Assembly (NCBI GenBank): GCA_011088215.1
Contig: JAALKD010000002.1
Coordinates: 62,001 to 126,000 of the forward strand
Reading direction: 5' to 3'
DNA length: 64,000 nt
DNA from: Sphingomonadales bacterium
GTDB lineage: Bacteria; Pseudomonadota; Alphaproteobacteria; Sphingomonadales; Kordiimonadaceae
The notes below the pieces were generated by a model, which was not told the origin of the DNA, made no database searches, and saw only the letters and a program-made list of their open reading frames with translations. The position numbers and the translations under genes are program-made. Shown one piece after another: positions 57,376 to 64,000 of the stretch (the first letter of the stretch is position 1; each line of letters starts with the position of its first letter).

Positions 57376-57714
57376 ATGATATCCTTGATTCTCTTATGTT
57401 TTCTAGCGTTTCCAACGCCAATGGCACATGCTGATGACTTCAGCGCGTTCAACCGTTCGCTGGAAAAAATGTGCCGCAACGAATATGTCACTCTTGAACA
57501 TAGCAAAGCCTGCCAAACCGGTGGCATCATGGCCTACGGTGCACCGCGCTCAACTGCACTCGCGGATTATCTGGTGTTGCTGGACCAGTGTATCGCCACT
57601 TATCAGGATGCCCGCAGCGATTTCGCGCCTGCAATTTCTGCCGCTGAGCTGCGCGCCGCTTGCCAGACAGGTCTGGTTTGGACCAGAACCAAGGTTGCAA
57701 AATCAAAGGGATAG
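57376..57714 (+). CDS. Small exported protein of unknown function, 112 aa
   Basis: Signal peptide MISLILLCFLAFPTPMAHAD, then an 92-residue mature part with four Cys (EKMCRNE, KACQTG, DQCIAT, AACQTG), likely two periplasmic disulphides holding a helical bundle. Helices: DDFSAFNRSLEKMC, STALADYLVLLDQCIATY and ISAAELRAACQTGLVW. The Cys spacing is regular. No ribosome site is clear before ATG 57376 (AT-rich leader). No family recognised. Diverges from the propeller gene. Confidence 0.55.
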   Translation: MISLILLCFLAFPTPMAHADDFSAFNRSLEKMCRNEYVTLEHSKACQTGGIMAYGAPRSTALADYLVLLDQCIATYQDARSDFAPAISAAELRAACQTGLVWTRTKVAKSKG

Positions 57715-57746
57715 ATATTCGTGGCGTCGGTTAAGTCTCTATTTGC

Positions 57747-58163
57747 CTAGGCGCCTTCAACCTCGTTAGCTGGGTTGGGACCGACCTGCTCCCACAACTC
57801 CAGTTTGGTGCCGTCCGGGTCAACAATCCAGGCGAACTTGCCGTAGTCGTATTCTTCGCGTGCTTTCACTTCCTTCACACCCGCTGCCAGAAGCCGTTCC
57901 ATCAACGCATCCAGGTTTTGAACCCGCAGGTTAATCATGAAGTCTTTATCAGACGGTTTGAAGTAATCAGTCTCGGCCTTAAACGGGCCCCACACATTGT
58001 AGCCTTCGCTGTCGGGGTCGTCGTGTTCGCGCATGGGAAAGCTGGAGCCATAGCCGTCATAGGGAAATTCCAGCACTTCGCGGTACCATTTTACCAGGGC
58101 TTTAGTATCTTTGCTTTTCACAAAAACACCACCCAACCCGGTTATCTTACCCTCATGGGCCAT
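57747..58163 (-). CDS. VOC-family (glyoxalase/bleomycin-resistance) protein
   Basis: A 138-residue protein. ATG 58163 has a perfect AGGAGG site. GKITGLGGVFVKSKDTKALV opens the first module, with KWYREVLEFP. NLRVQNLDALMERLLAAGVK and FAWIVDPDGTKLELWEQVGP form the second. Metal-site Glu in KLELWE is present. Enzymatic substrate unknown. Single gene, separate from the aspartoacylase upstream. Confidence 0.88.
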   Translation of the reverse strand: MAHEGKITGLGGVFVKSKDTKALVKWYREVLEFPYDGYGSSFPMREHDDPDSEGYNVWGPFKAETDYFKPSDKDFMINLRVQNLDALMERLLAAGVKEVKAREEYDYGKFAWIVDPDGTKLELWEQVGPNPANEVEGA

Positions 58164-58280
58164 ACAATCCTCCTGTATCAATATCGGCAAAACCGTACCA
58201 TGAGCAAAAGCTAAACACATCACCCATTAAGGTGATCTGCACTCGCCTTATATGTCGCAAACCCTTTTGTAAGAACGTTC

Positions 58281-59298
58281 TCACCGCTTCGGGGTCGTCA
58301 TTCGTTCCATAATATAAAACAGACAATCCTGCCGAATGACACCAACATCCAGCGTCGCCATCGATGGCGTCAATGACTGGCGCAGCGTCAATTTACCGTT
58401 GACGACCTCAAACAACGCGGCGCTTACATCTTCGCCGTCATCGTTGGTAACAATAATGGGCATGCCGACATCACCGGTCAGATCAGCCAGTGTTTCCCCA
58501 GCTGCAATTAGTCCAAAGTTCAGCTTGTCCAGATCACCACGGAAACGCACATCCAAATCTTCTCCATCAAAACCGTAGGTAACACCTGGGCGCATTTTTG
58601 CCACCGCAACTGTGCAATATTGAAATATCATGCGAGGCGACCTGCTGGTCCGGCAAATGGTGCAAATGCAGGCATGCGTCCAGAAAGTCGGCGGCATGAG
58701 ACAGAGCGGCATGCTCGCCCGCCTGCCCGCATTCCAGTGTTACAGCTGGGCAGTGCCGCGCCATCGCCAATGATTGCACTCCGACCGGCTGCTTGAAATA
58801 AACAACGGTGCGGGCAAACAATGTTGCCAGCTGTAAATATTGCGGTGCTAACTCGTTCACGCAGCCATAGTGCGGGTTACTGCCGGTGTTATTGTGCAAG
58901 TCAACACTGGCAAACAGCGGTTCGGCGGTTACTGTATCAACAACTTCCCGCATCAGCGCCGCTTCGACAGTCTCAGGGTTGGTTGTGCCAGGCCAAGCCC
59001 GATTATAGTCGCTTTGACTGTCGAGCATACGCTTGCCCTTTGCCGCGCCGCTAACATTTGCAACAAACAGCCACACTGCCCGCGGCAATCCTGTAGCTTG
59101 GTATTTCTCCAAAATCTGCTGGACCGCTTCAAAGCCGGTTGGTTCATTGCCATGCTGCAATACCGTTATGAAAAGTGGCGGTTTTCGCGCGCCATCCAGA
59201 TAAAACAGCGCTGGGCCACCTAATATCTGCTCCAGCTCGATTGAAGTGGCCTTCAGCATTGCCTCTGGCACATGGTCAAAGCGCCTGAGACTAGTCAT
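58281..59298 (-). pseudogene. Succinylglutamate desuccinylase/aspartoacylase-family gene with frameshift
   Basis: M14-like zinc hydrolase: VLQHGNEPTGFEA (zinc His and Glu), NRAWPGTTNPE, SVDLHNNTGSNPHYG (zinc His) and AVTLECGQAGEHA. After SHDISILH the frame fails near 58611: it continues SCGGKNAPRCYLRF to a stop at 58567, while another frame gives TVAVAKMRPGVTYGF...VRFRGDLDKLNFGLIAAG...DCLFYIMERM, the expected C-terminal domain. Loss of two bases from a CACACA tract (now CACA) would explain it. ATG 59298 overlaps the GCS2 stop as ATGA. ATG 59307 is an alternative. Enzymes of this family deacylate N-acyl amino acids. Confidence 0.82.
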
Positions 59299-60713
59299 AA
59301 AGGCCATTCATGAACAGGCAAGGCTGTTTCCTGTCGCAGCAAATATGCCTCCAGCATTTCGTCCATGCCGACACGTTTTTTCTTAACGAATGACCGCTGC
59401 CAGTTAGCGCCGTTCTGCTTATTTCTGCAACGTGCTTCAATCACGCCCAAGTAACGTCGAATATCAGCCTCATCAATCGCAAGGCTTTGCAAACCTTCCT
59501 CGGCCATGGGTAAAAAGACATCAAGAATCAACTGATCAATCGGCAAATCATCCACATGGTCCCAGCGTATTCGCGCATCCAAACCGTGCTTGGCCGCCTC
59601 GTAGAAATTATCACGGGTAGTAAAAAATTGCGCCCGTTCGTGCGGCGGCATTTCGTGTTCAGCTAAATAGGTCACCAACCCATAATAAAGCGCGGCATTT
59701 GCAATCGAATCCAATACTGTTGGCCCCGCGGGCACCACACGCTGTTCGATCCGGTAATGAGGGGTTCCATCACTATCCCAGCCGATCAAAGGCCGGTTCC
59801 AGCGCCAAATTGTACCGTTTTGCAAGCGTAGGTGATCCAATTTTTCAACCACACGGTCCCGCACTAGCGGCAGCAAAATCGGATAGAGCTGCCGGTTGGC
59901 AAGAAAAACCTCGGACAGGCTATTTTCAATATAACGAACGCCGAATGTTACTCGTTCAGCATAATCCCAATCCCCAACGGAAACTGCTCGTTCAAACAAG
60001 GGAATACGGGTTTCTGCCCACAGATTTTTACCGAAAAGATAAGGTGAATTGGCCGAGACTGCCACCAGCGGAGCAGACACCAGTTTAGATGCGTTATAAT
60101 AATCAACTTCGCGGCCAATAGGCAATTTCAGATGAATTTGAAACGAAGTGGCAGCAGCTTCCAGCATCAGGTCCATATGCTCACTGTCCAGCGTGTCTTC
60201 GCCGTTAATTTTCAGATGAATGGGCCGCCCCTTGCGCAACCGAAACACTTGTTCGTTCAGCGCCTTAAATCGATTGCTTTCGGACATGTTGGCAACGCAA
60301 AGGTCATCGCCTTTTACGGTCGGCAGTATACCAATCATCGCCAAGCGCAGGCCTATGCCGTCAGCCACACCGACCGCGTGGCGCCACAGATCTTCCAGTT
60401 CAGTTTGTAGCTTAGAAAGGCCAACGCCAGTCAGTTGTTGTGGGTCGCCGTTAAATTCGATGTTGAAGCAGGACAGTTCCGGCACGACCACCTCATTATC
60501 AACTGCTGCCAGAAAATCACTATTTTGAGCTGAAGGTCGAGCCTCCCGATCAACAAGCCAGGCTTCAAGTTCAAAACCGGCGGTCGCTGGGCCATTAGAC
60601 AGGTGATCGTCCTGTTCCCATGCCTGAAGCATGTCGGTCTCAGCACGCAGCCGACGGACAAATTCGGCAAAATCGTCATTGCAAAAATTACTGGTTTTTA
60701 GCTCTTCTCCCAT
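59295..60713 (-). CDS. Glutamate-cysteine ligase family 2 (GCS2/YbdK-like) protein
   Basis: A 472-residue carboxylate-amine ligase of the GCS2 superfamily. GFELEAWLVDREARPSA (ATP/Mg Glu pair), SCFNIEFNGDPQQ, LRLAMIGILPTVKGDD, FQIHLKLPIGREVDYYNASK and TPHYRIEQRVVPAGPTVLD. The family couples a gamma-carboxyl to an amine with ATP. True glutathione synthesis is not assured. It is coupled through ATGA to the aspartoacylase-like gene, suggesting that the two make and break, or process, one N-acyl or gamma-glutamyl compound. prfC lies 170 bases upstream. Confidence 0.82.
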   Translation of the reverse strand: MGEELKTSNFCNDDFAEFVRRLRAETDMLQAWEQDDHLSNGPATAGFELEAWLVDREARPSAQNSDFLAAVDNEVVVPELSCFNIEFNGDPQQLTGVGLSKLQTELEDLWRHAVGVADGIGLRLAMIGILPTVKGDDLCVANMSESNRFKALNEQVFRLRKGRPIHLKINGEDTLDSEHMDLMLEAAATSFQIHLKLPIGREVDYYNASKLVSAPLVAVSANSPYLFGKNLWAETRIPLFERAVSVGDWDYAERVTFGVRYIENSLSEVFLANRQLYPILLPLVRDRVVEKLDHLRLQNGTIWRWNRPLIGWDSDGTPHYRIEQRVVPAGPTVLDSIANAALYYGLVTYLAEHEMPPHERAQFFTTRDNFYEAAKHGLDARIRWDHVDDLPIDQLILDVFLPMAEEGLQSLAIDEADIRRYLGVIEARCRNKQNGANWQRSFVKKKRVGMDEMLEAYLLRQETALPVHEWPL

Positions 60714-60882
60714 TCACCCCTGCCCCAGTTGCATTGCCATCGACATCACCAATCATGATGATCGCCAGTTCGCGATTGTCAATAGTTGAATGTCTTGGGT
60801 GTGCCGCGCCTTGATTAAGATCAAAACGCTTCGTCTGAGAATTCATGGCTAAAATTGGAATGCCTTTACCATGCAACGTGCT

Positions 60883-62466
60883 CTAGTAAATCTCTTCTTT
60901 TATCTTCAGGAATTTGAGCGTCGGGAAATCGTCTTTTGCCTTGTCCAGATGCCAGCTGTTACGCGCCAGATACACCGGTGCACCCGCATGGTCATTGGCC
61001 ATGGATGCCCGGTTCTGGTCAGTAAATTGTTTTACTTCACGCGCATCTCCCTCGATCCACTCGGCGGTCATCAGGGTAGTTGCCTCGAACTTACAGGGGA
61101 TTTGATATTCAGTACGAATGCGGTCCGATAGAACGTCAAACTGCAAGGGTCCAACAACGCCCACAACCCAGTCACTGCCAAGAAACGGCTTGAACACTCG
61201 CGCTGCGCCCTCTTCGGCCAGTTGCTCCAGCGCACGGCCCAGATGCTTGGCTTTCATTGGATCGTCTGGGCGCACCTTTTGAAGTATCTCCGGCGCAAAT
61301 GACGGCACGCCGGTATAGCGCACAGTGCCACTTTCGGTAAGCGTGTCACCTATGCGCAAGTTGCCGTGGTTGGGAATGCCCATGATGTCACCAGCAAAGG
61401 CTTCTTCGGCGATCTCACGGTCCTGCGCCAAAAATAACTGCGCATTATGGATCGCCATGGTTTTGCCGCTACGCACATGTTTTAGCTTCATGCCCTTTTT
61501 AAATTTGCCAGAAACCAGTCGCAAAAACGCGATCCGGTCGCGGTGTTTGGGGTCCATATTGGCCTGAATTTTAAACACAAAGCCGGAAACATTGCTTTCC
61601 GTGGGCAATACCTGCCGCTCAATCGCCTTGCCGATACGCGGGCTTGGTGCGAACTCGCCCACACCTTTCAAAAGTTCCTGAACCCCGAAATTGTTGACCG
61701 CTGAGCCAAAAAATACTGGGGTTTGATTACCTTCAAGATAAGCTTCCACGTCAAACGCGGGGCAAAGCTCGCGAACCATTTCAATATCTTCGCGCAGTTT
61801 CGCCAAAGCATAATCAGGCAGCAGATCATCCAGTTGCGGGTCGCTCAGGCCTGTGCACTTAATGCCTTCTGCAAGCGCGTCGCCTTTGCCACGATCAAAC
61901 AATATCAACTGATCACGGATAAGGTCATAACAACCGAGGAAGTCACGCCCCATGCCAATAGGCCAGCTAGCCGGCGACACATCAAGCGCCAAAGTTTGTT
62001 CTACCTCGTCGAGCAGTTCAAAGGGATCCTTAGCTTCACGGTCCATCTTGTTGATGAAAGTAGTAATTGGCATATCGCGCAGGCGACAAACCTCAAACAG
62101 TTTGCGGGTTTGGTTCTCAATACCTTTGGCGGCGTCCAGCACCATTACCGCGCTGTCTACAGCTGAAAGCGTGCGGTAAGTATCTTCAGAAAAATCTTCG
62201 TGGCCGGGAGTGTCCAGCAAGTTGAACGTACAGCCCTCATAATCAAAGGTCATAACCGACGACGCCACCGAAATGCCGCGTTCTTGCTCAACCTTCATCC
62301 AGTCAGACCTGGCGCGGCGACGATTACCACGCGCCTTAACCTCGCCCGCAGCCTGAATAGCGCCGCCAAACAGCAACAGTTTTTCTGTCAGCGTGGTTTT
62401 ACCGGCATCCGGGTGTGAGATGATCGCAAAAGTGCGTCTTTTTTCAATTTCCTGCTCAAAAACCAT
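60883..62466 (-). CDS. prfC: Peptide chain release factor 3
   Basis: A 527-residue translational GTPase recycling RF1/RF2. G1 IISHPDAGKTTLTEK, switch I with RARSDWMKVEQERGISVASS, G3 LLDTPGHEDFSEDTYRTLSA, G4 TFINKMDREAKDP, and the RF3-specific QFDVLSDRIRTEYQIPCKFE block. The start is uncertain: ATG 62466 (MVFEQEIEKRRTFAI) fits family length best. ATG 62487 and 62526 are in frame upstream and have no better site. Confidence 0.96.
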   Translation of the reverse strand: MVFEQEIEKRRTFAIISHPDAGKTTLTEKLLLFGGAIQAAGEVKARGNRRRARSDWMKVEQERGISVASSVMTFDYEGCTFNLLDTPGHEDFSEDTYRTLSAVDSAVMVLDAAKGIENQTRKLFEVCRLRDMPITTFINKMDREAKDPFELLDEVEQTLALDVSPASWPIGMGRDFLGCYDLIRDQLILFDRGKGDALAEGIKCTGLSDPQLDDLLPDYALAKLREDIEMVRELCPAFDVEAYLEGNQTPVFFGSAVNNFGVQELLKGVGEFAPSPRIGKAIERQVLPTESNVSGFVFKIQANMDPKHRDRIAFLRLVSGKFKKGMKLKHVRSGKTMAIHNAQLFLAQDREIAEEAFAGDIMGIPNHGNLRIGDTLTESGTVRYTGVPSFAPEILQKVRPDDPMKAKHLGRALEQLAEEGAARVFKPFLGSDWVVGVVGPLQFDVLSDRIRTEYQIPCKFEATTLMTAEWIEGDAREVKQFTDQNRASMANDHAGAPVYLARNSWHLDKAKDDFPTLKFLKIKEEIY

Positions 62467-62880
62467 CAGACCCGCTATTCCGTTCATAACCAATTGGCTG
62501 CTTCGGCCAGCCATTCTGCGACACAAGTTTGGCGCACCCTAGCGATTTGAGCGCGCTATGGAAGCAAAATTTTAGAAATAGCCATTTGCAAATGAAAAGG
62601 GCCGGAACACACATGTTGCGGTTCCGGCCCAAAGTATCATGCTTGCCCACCAGCCCGACTTGGGGGAATGGGGGGGGAGTGCCGAGCCAAAAGCGAGCAA
62701 GCAGACCTCTATTCTTCGTCTCTACAAAACTTATATGGGGACGCGGGAGCCAGCTTCAAGGCGAAACCACATAAATTTGGTCAAGATTTACTAACCCATT
62801 TGAAACATTATCTAAATCATGGTGCGACAATCGCGCACACCCATAATTCCAGTTGCGCTTTCTTACCAAATTTGTCGGGC
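62467..62880. other. Intergenic region between prfC and a membrane-protein gene
   Basis: No credible gene. It holds a 12-base palindrome CATTTGCAAATG (62583-62594), the terminator-like hairpin at 62599-62630 and two G-runs (five and eight G) at about 62663-62680. The right half is AT-rich with no recognisable element. Confidence 0.5.
62599..62630 (-). terminator. Hairpin terminator between prfC and the membrane-protein gene
   Basis: GGGCCGGAAC and GTTCCGGCCC are perfect 10-base arms with a 12-base loop. On the minus strand TTTT follows the stem, so it would end transcripts from the 62881-63342 gene. Confidence 0.65.
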
Positions 62881-63342
62881 CTAAAGGGTATCCTGGTCTT
62901 TAACCGTGGCTGCCCCTTCGCCGCCAAACCGTGTGCATAGATATCCAAACAGCAGGCCGACAACTGCGCCTTCAAAAACAAACCAGAAGGGCGAGGAAAG
63001 CGTACCACCTTCACCGAACATACCAACCATGAAAAGCTTCAAGTCGTCGTAAATAAACAGCGTTAATACGAAATTCAGCCAAGCGCCGATAACAGGCGCA
63101 CGGAACCACCACGGCATTGGTAGCTGCAAAACCGGATGGTAGGTGAACACGCCGTACACGCCGACAATGGCACCAAACGTAATGTACCACAGCAAAATAG
63201 CCCAGCGGAACATGGTGCTGGCATCTGGCATGAACATTGGAACCATTACAAACCCGATCAAACCAACAATGAGGCCCAAACCCTTGCCAATGGCAACACG
63301 GGTCAACATGGACGGATTATCTCCCAGACTTTCAATATTCAT
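62881..63342 (-). CDS. Four-helix inner-membrane protein of unknown function, 153 aa
   Basis: ATG 63342 follows a good AGGAG. Four hydrophobic segments: about residues 20-38 (GLGLIVGLIGFVMVP), 46-67 (WAILLWYITFGAIVGVYGVF), 80-98 (WWFRAPVIGAWLNFVLTLF) and 118-137 (PFWFVFEGAVVGLLFGYL). A short polar tail follows. Trp- and Phe-rich interfaces suggest a compact bundle. I do not recognise the family. No operon partner; the S9 peptidase gene ends 265 bases downstream of the region on the same strand but upstream in transcription. Confidence 0.7.
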   Translation of the reverse strand: MNIESLGDNPSMLTRVAIGKGLGLIVGLIGFVMVPMFMPDASTMFRWAILLWYITFGAIVGVYGVFTYHPVLQLPMPWWFRAPVIGAWLNFVLTLFIYDDLKLFMVGMFGEGGTLSSPFWFVFEGAVVGLLFGYLCTRFGGEGAATVKDQDTL

Positions 63343-63553
63343 TTTCTACTCCTATCAAAAACTTTGATGATCCAAGCCGGTAGACACGGCGCATGAATGG
63401 ATGGGCGGCGGCTCTTGATCAGCTCGCGAATTAGGGATTCCGATGCGCCGACGAAGAATATGTGCAGTGCCACCGCCCATGGAAACTATACAAGCCGCCG
63501 CAGGCCCGGTACTTGACCTTGGTCAAAACTCAGCCAGGTCCGCAGTATATTTG

Positions 63554-63586
63554 TAAAAAAAGAGGCACCCAAAGGCGCCCCTTTCC
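63554..63586 (-). terminator. Terminator after the S9 peptidase gene
   Basis: On the minus strand AAAGGGGCGCC-TTTG-GGTGCCTCTTTTTTT forms a GC-rich stem (one G/T pair) with seven T residues. Confidence 0.8.
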
Positions 63587-63607
63587 AAATCATTGCTTAA
63601 TGCACTG

Positions 63608-64000
63608 TTACTTCAGCTTACGGTCAAAAAACTCCAGCGTCTGATTCCATAGGAAAGCGCGTGTCTTCTCACCGCAAATACCATGCTTTTTGCCCGGGTA
63701 TGTCATCAGCTGAAACTGCTTACCACTGTTTTGCAAAACCGACAGCAACTTAACTGTGTGATCAAAGAAAACATTGTCGTCTGCCATGCCGTGCATCAAA
63801 AGCAGATTACCGCCCTTAAAGCCGTCCGCATATTTAAACACGCTGGTGTTGGCATATACGTCACCCGATGCATCCGGATGCCCCAGATAGCGCTCTGTAT
63901 AAGCCGTGTCATACAGCCGCCAATCGGTAACCGGCGAAACGGCAACACCAGCCTTGTACACATCAGGTTCCTTGAACATACTCATCAGTGTCATGTAGCC
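63608..64000 (-). CDS. S9-family (prolyl oligopeptidase/DPP4-type) peptidase, C-terminal part
   Basis: The gene enters from the right edge. The visible 130 residues begin GYMTLMSMF, the segment just after the S9 nucleophile motif GWSYGG, and carry the other two triad members: Asp in MHGMADDNVFF and His in GKKHGICG. VSPVTDWRLYDTAYTERYLG between them is typical of the DPP4 (S9B) branch. It ends FLWNQTLEFFDRKLK. Such enzymes are usually exported and cleave dipeptides after Pro. Confidence 0.9.
   Translation of the reverse strand, partial: GYMTLMSMFKEPDVYKAGVAVSPVTDWRLYDTAYTERYLGHPDASGDVYANTSVFKYADGFKGGNLLLMHGMADDNVFFDHTVKLLSVLQNSGKQFQLMTYPGKKHGICGEKTRAFLWNQTLEFFDRKLK

Noticed and set aside
60688-60876. 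A 62-codon minus-strand frame between prfC and the GCS2 gene
   Set aside because: No good ribosome site, polar low-information sequence, and it overlaps the GCS2 start by 26 bases. Nothing conserved is recognisable.
1-64000. tRNA, rRNA, CRISPR, insertion sequence or prophage
   Set aside because: No cloverleaf with T-loop signature outside coding genes, no rRNA core motifs, no regularly spaced repeats and no transposase or integrase frame was seen by eye. A tRNAscan/ISfinder run would be decisive.

Overview
The window looks like chromosomal DNA of a free-living, flagellated alphaproteobacterium. The evidence is a CckA-type hybrid kinase gene at the end of a flagellar operon (flgB-flgC-fliE-fliQ-fliR-flhB-cckA) with flhX-fliO-fliP diverging from it, a TrmFO-type tRNA methyltransferase, and alphaproteobacterial LexA boxes of the form GTTC-N7-GTTC at ssb and uvrA. 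A Kordiimonadales- or Sphingomonadales-like lineage would fit, but I cannot fix the order from sequence alone. I see no insertion sequence, prophage, CRISPR array, rRNA or tRNA. Most genes are ordinary core or housekeeping genes.

Layout. 1-9 kb: tail of a sterol-desaturase-like gene, a thiolase/acyl-CoA dehydrogenase pair, an outer-membrane barrel, a patatin lipase, an FAD oxidoreductase overlapping mobA, and a large molybdopterin oxidoreductase diverging from mobA. 9-17.7 kb: a secreted DUF1579-like protein, a membrane hybrid histidine kinase, an AraC regulator diverging from a VOC/MAPEG pair, a UDG-fold protein, and an operon of a ketosynthase-III enzyme with an ABC-2 exporter. 17.8-22.7 kb: ssb and uvrA, each with a LexA box, separated by two small genes. 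22.8-34.8 kb: a DUF4139 protein, an orphan periplasmic binding protein, a DUF924 protein, a membrane M28 peptidase, trmFO, a TPR protein, DoxX, an RsmB-like methyltransferase, guaB, rlmE and a Ppx/GppA gene. 34.9-35.2 kb: a 68-residue membrane protein behind two perfect LexA boxes. 35.2-42.9 kb: a candidate structured RNA, a SPOR lipoprotein, pssA-psd, a LysM protein, a LOG-family protein, icd and a second orphan binding protein. 42.9-50.8 kb: a cyclic-nucleotide-gated K+ channel, alaS, recA and cckA. 50.9-56.1 kb: flagellar basal body and export genes. 56.1-64 kb: a strictosidine-synthase-like lactonase, a VOC protein, a GCS2/aspartoacylase pair, prfC, a small membrane protein and the tail of an S9 peptidase.

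Two themes stand out. The first is a visible SOS regulon: ssb, uvrA, probably recA, and an undescribed small membrane protein with paired LexA boxes around its promoter, which has the form expected of an SOS-induced division inhibitor. The second is an unusual number of broken reading frames. ppx, the K+ channel, cckA and the aspartoacylase carry frameshifts (cckA also carries an in-frame TAG), and the DUF1579-like gene ends at a TGA where its family has Trp. In cckA the lost base turns an imperfect inverted repeat into a perfect one, the signature of templated quasipalindrome mutation. Whether these lesions are real or are assembly errors needs read-level evidence.

All functions are assigned from recognised motifs and family knowledge. 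No database search or folding program was run.
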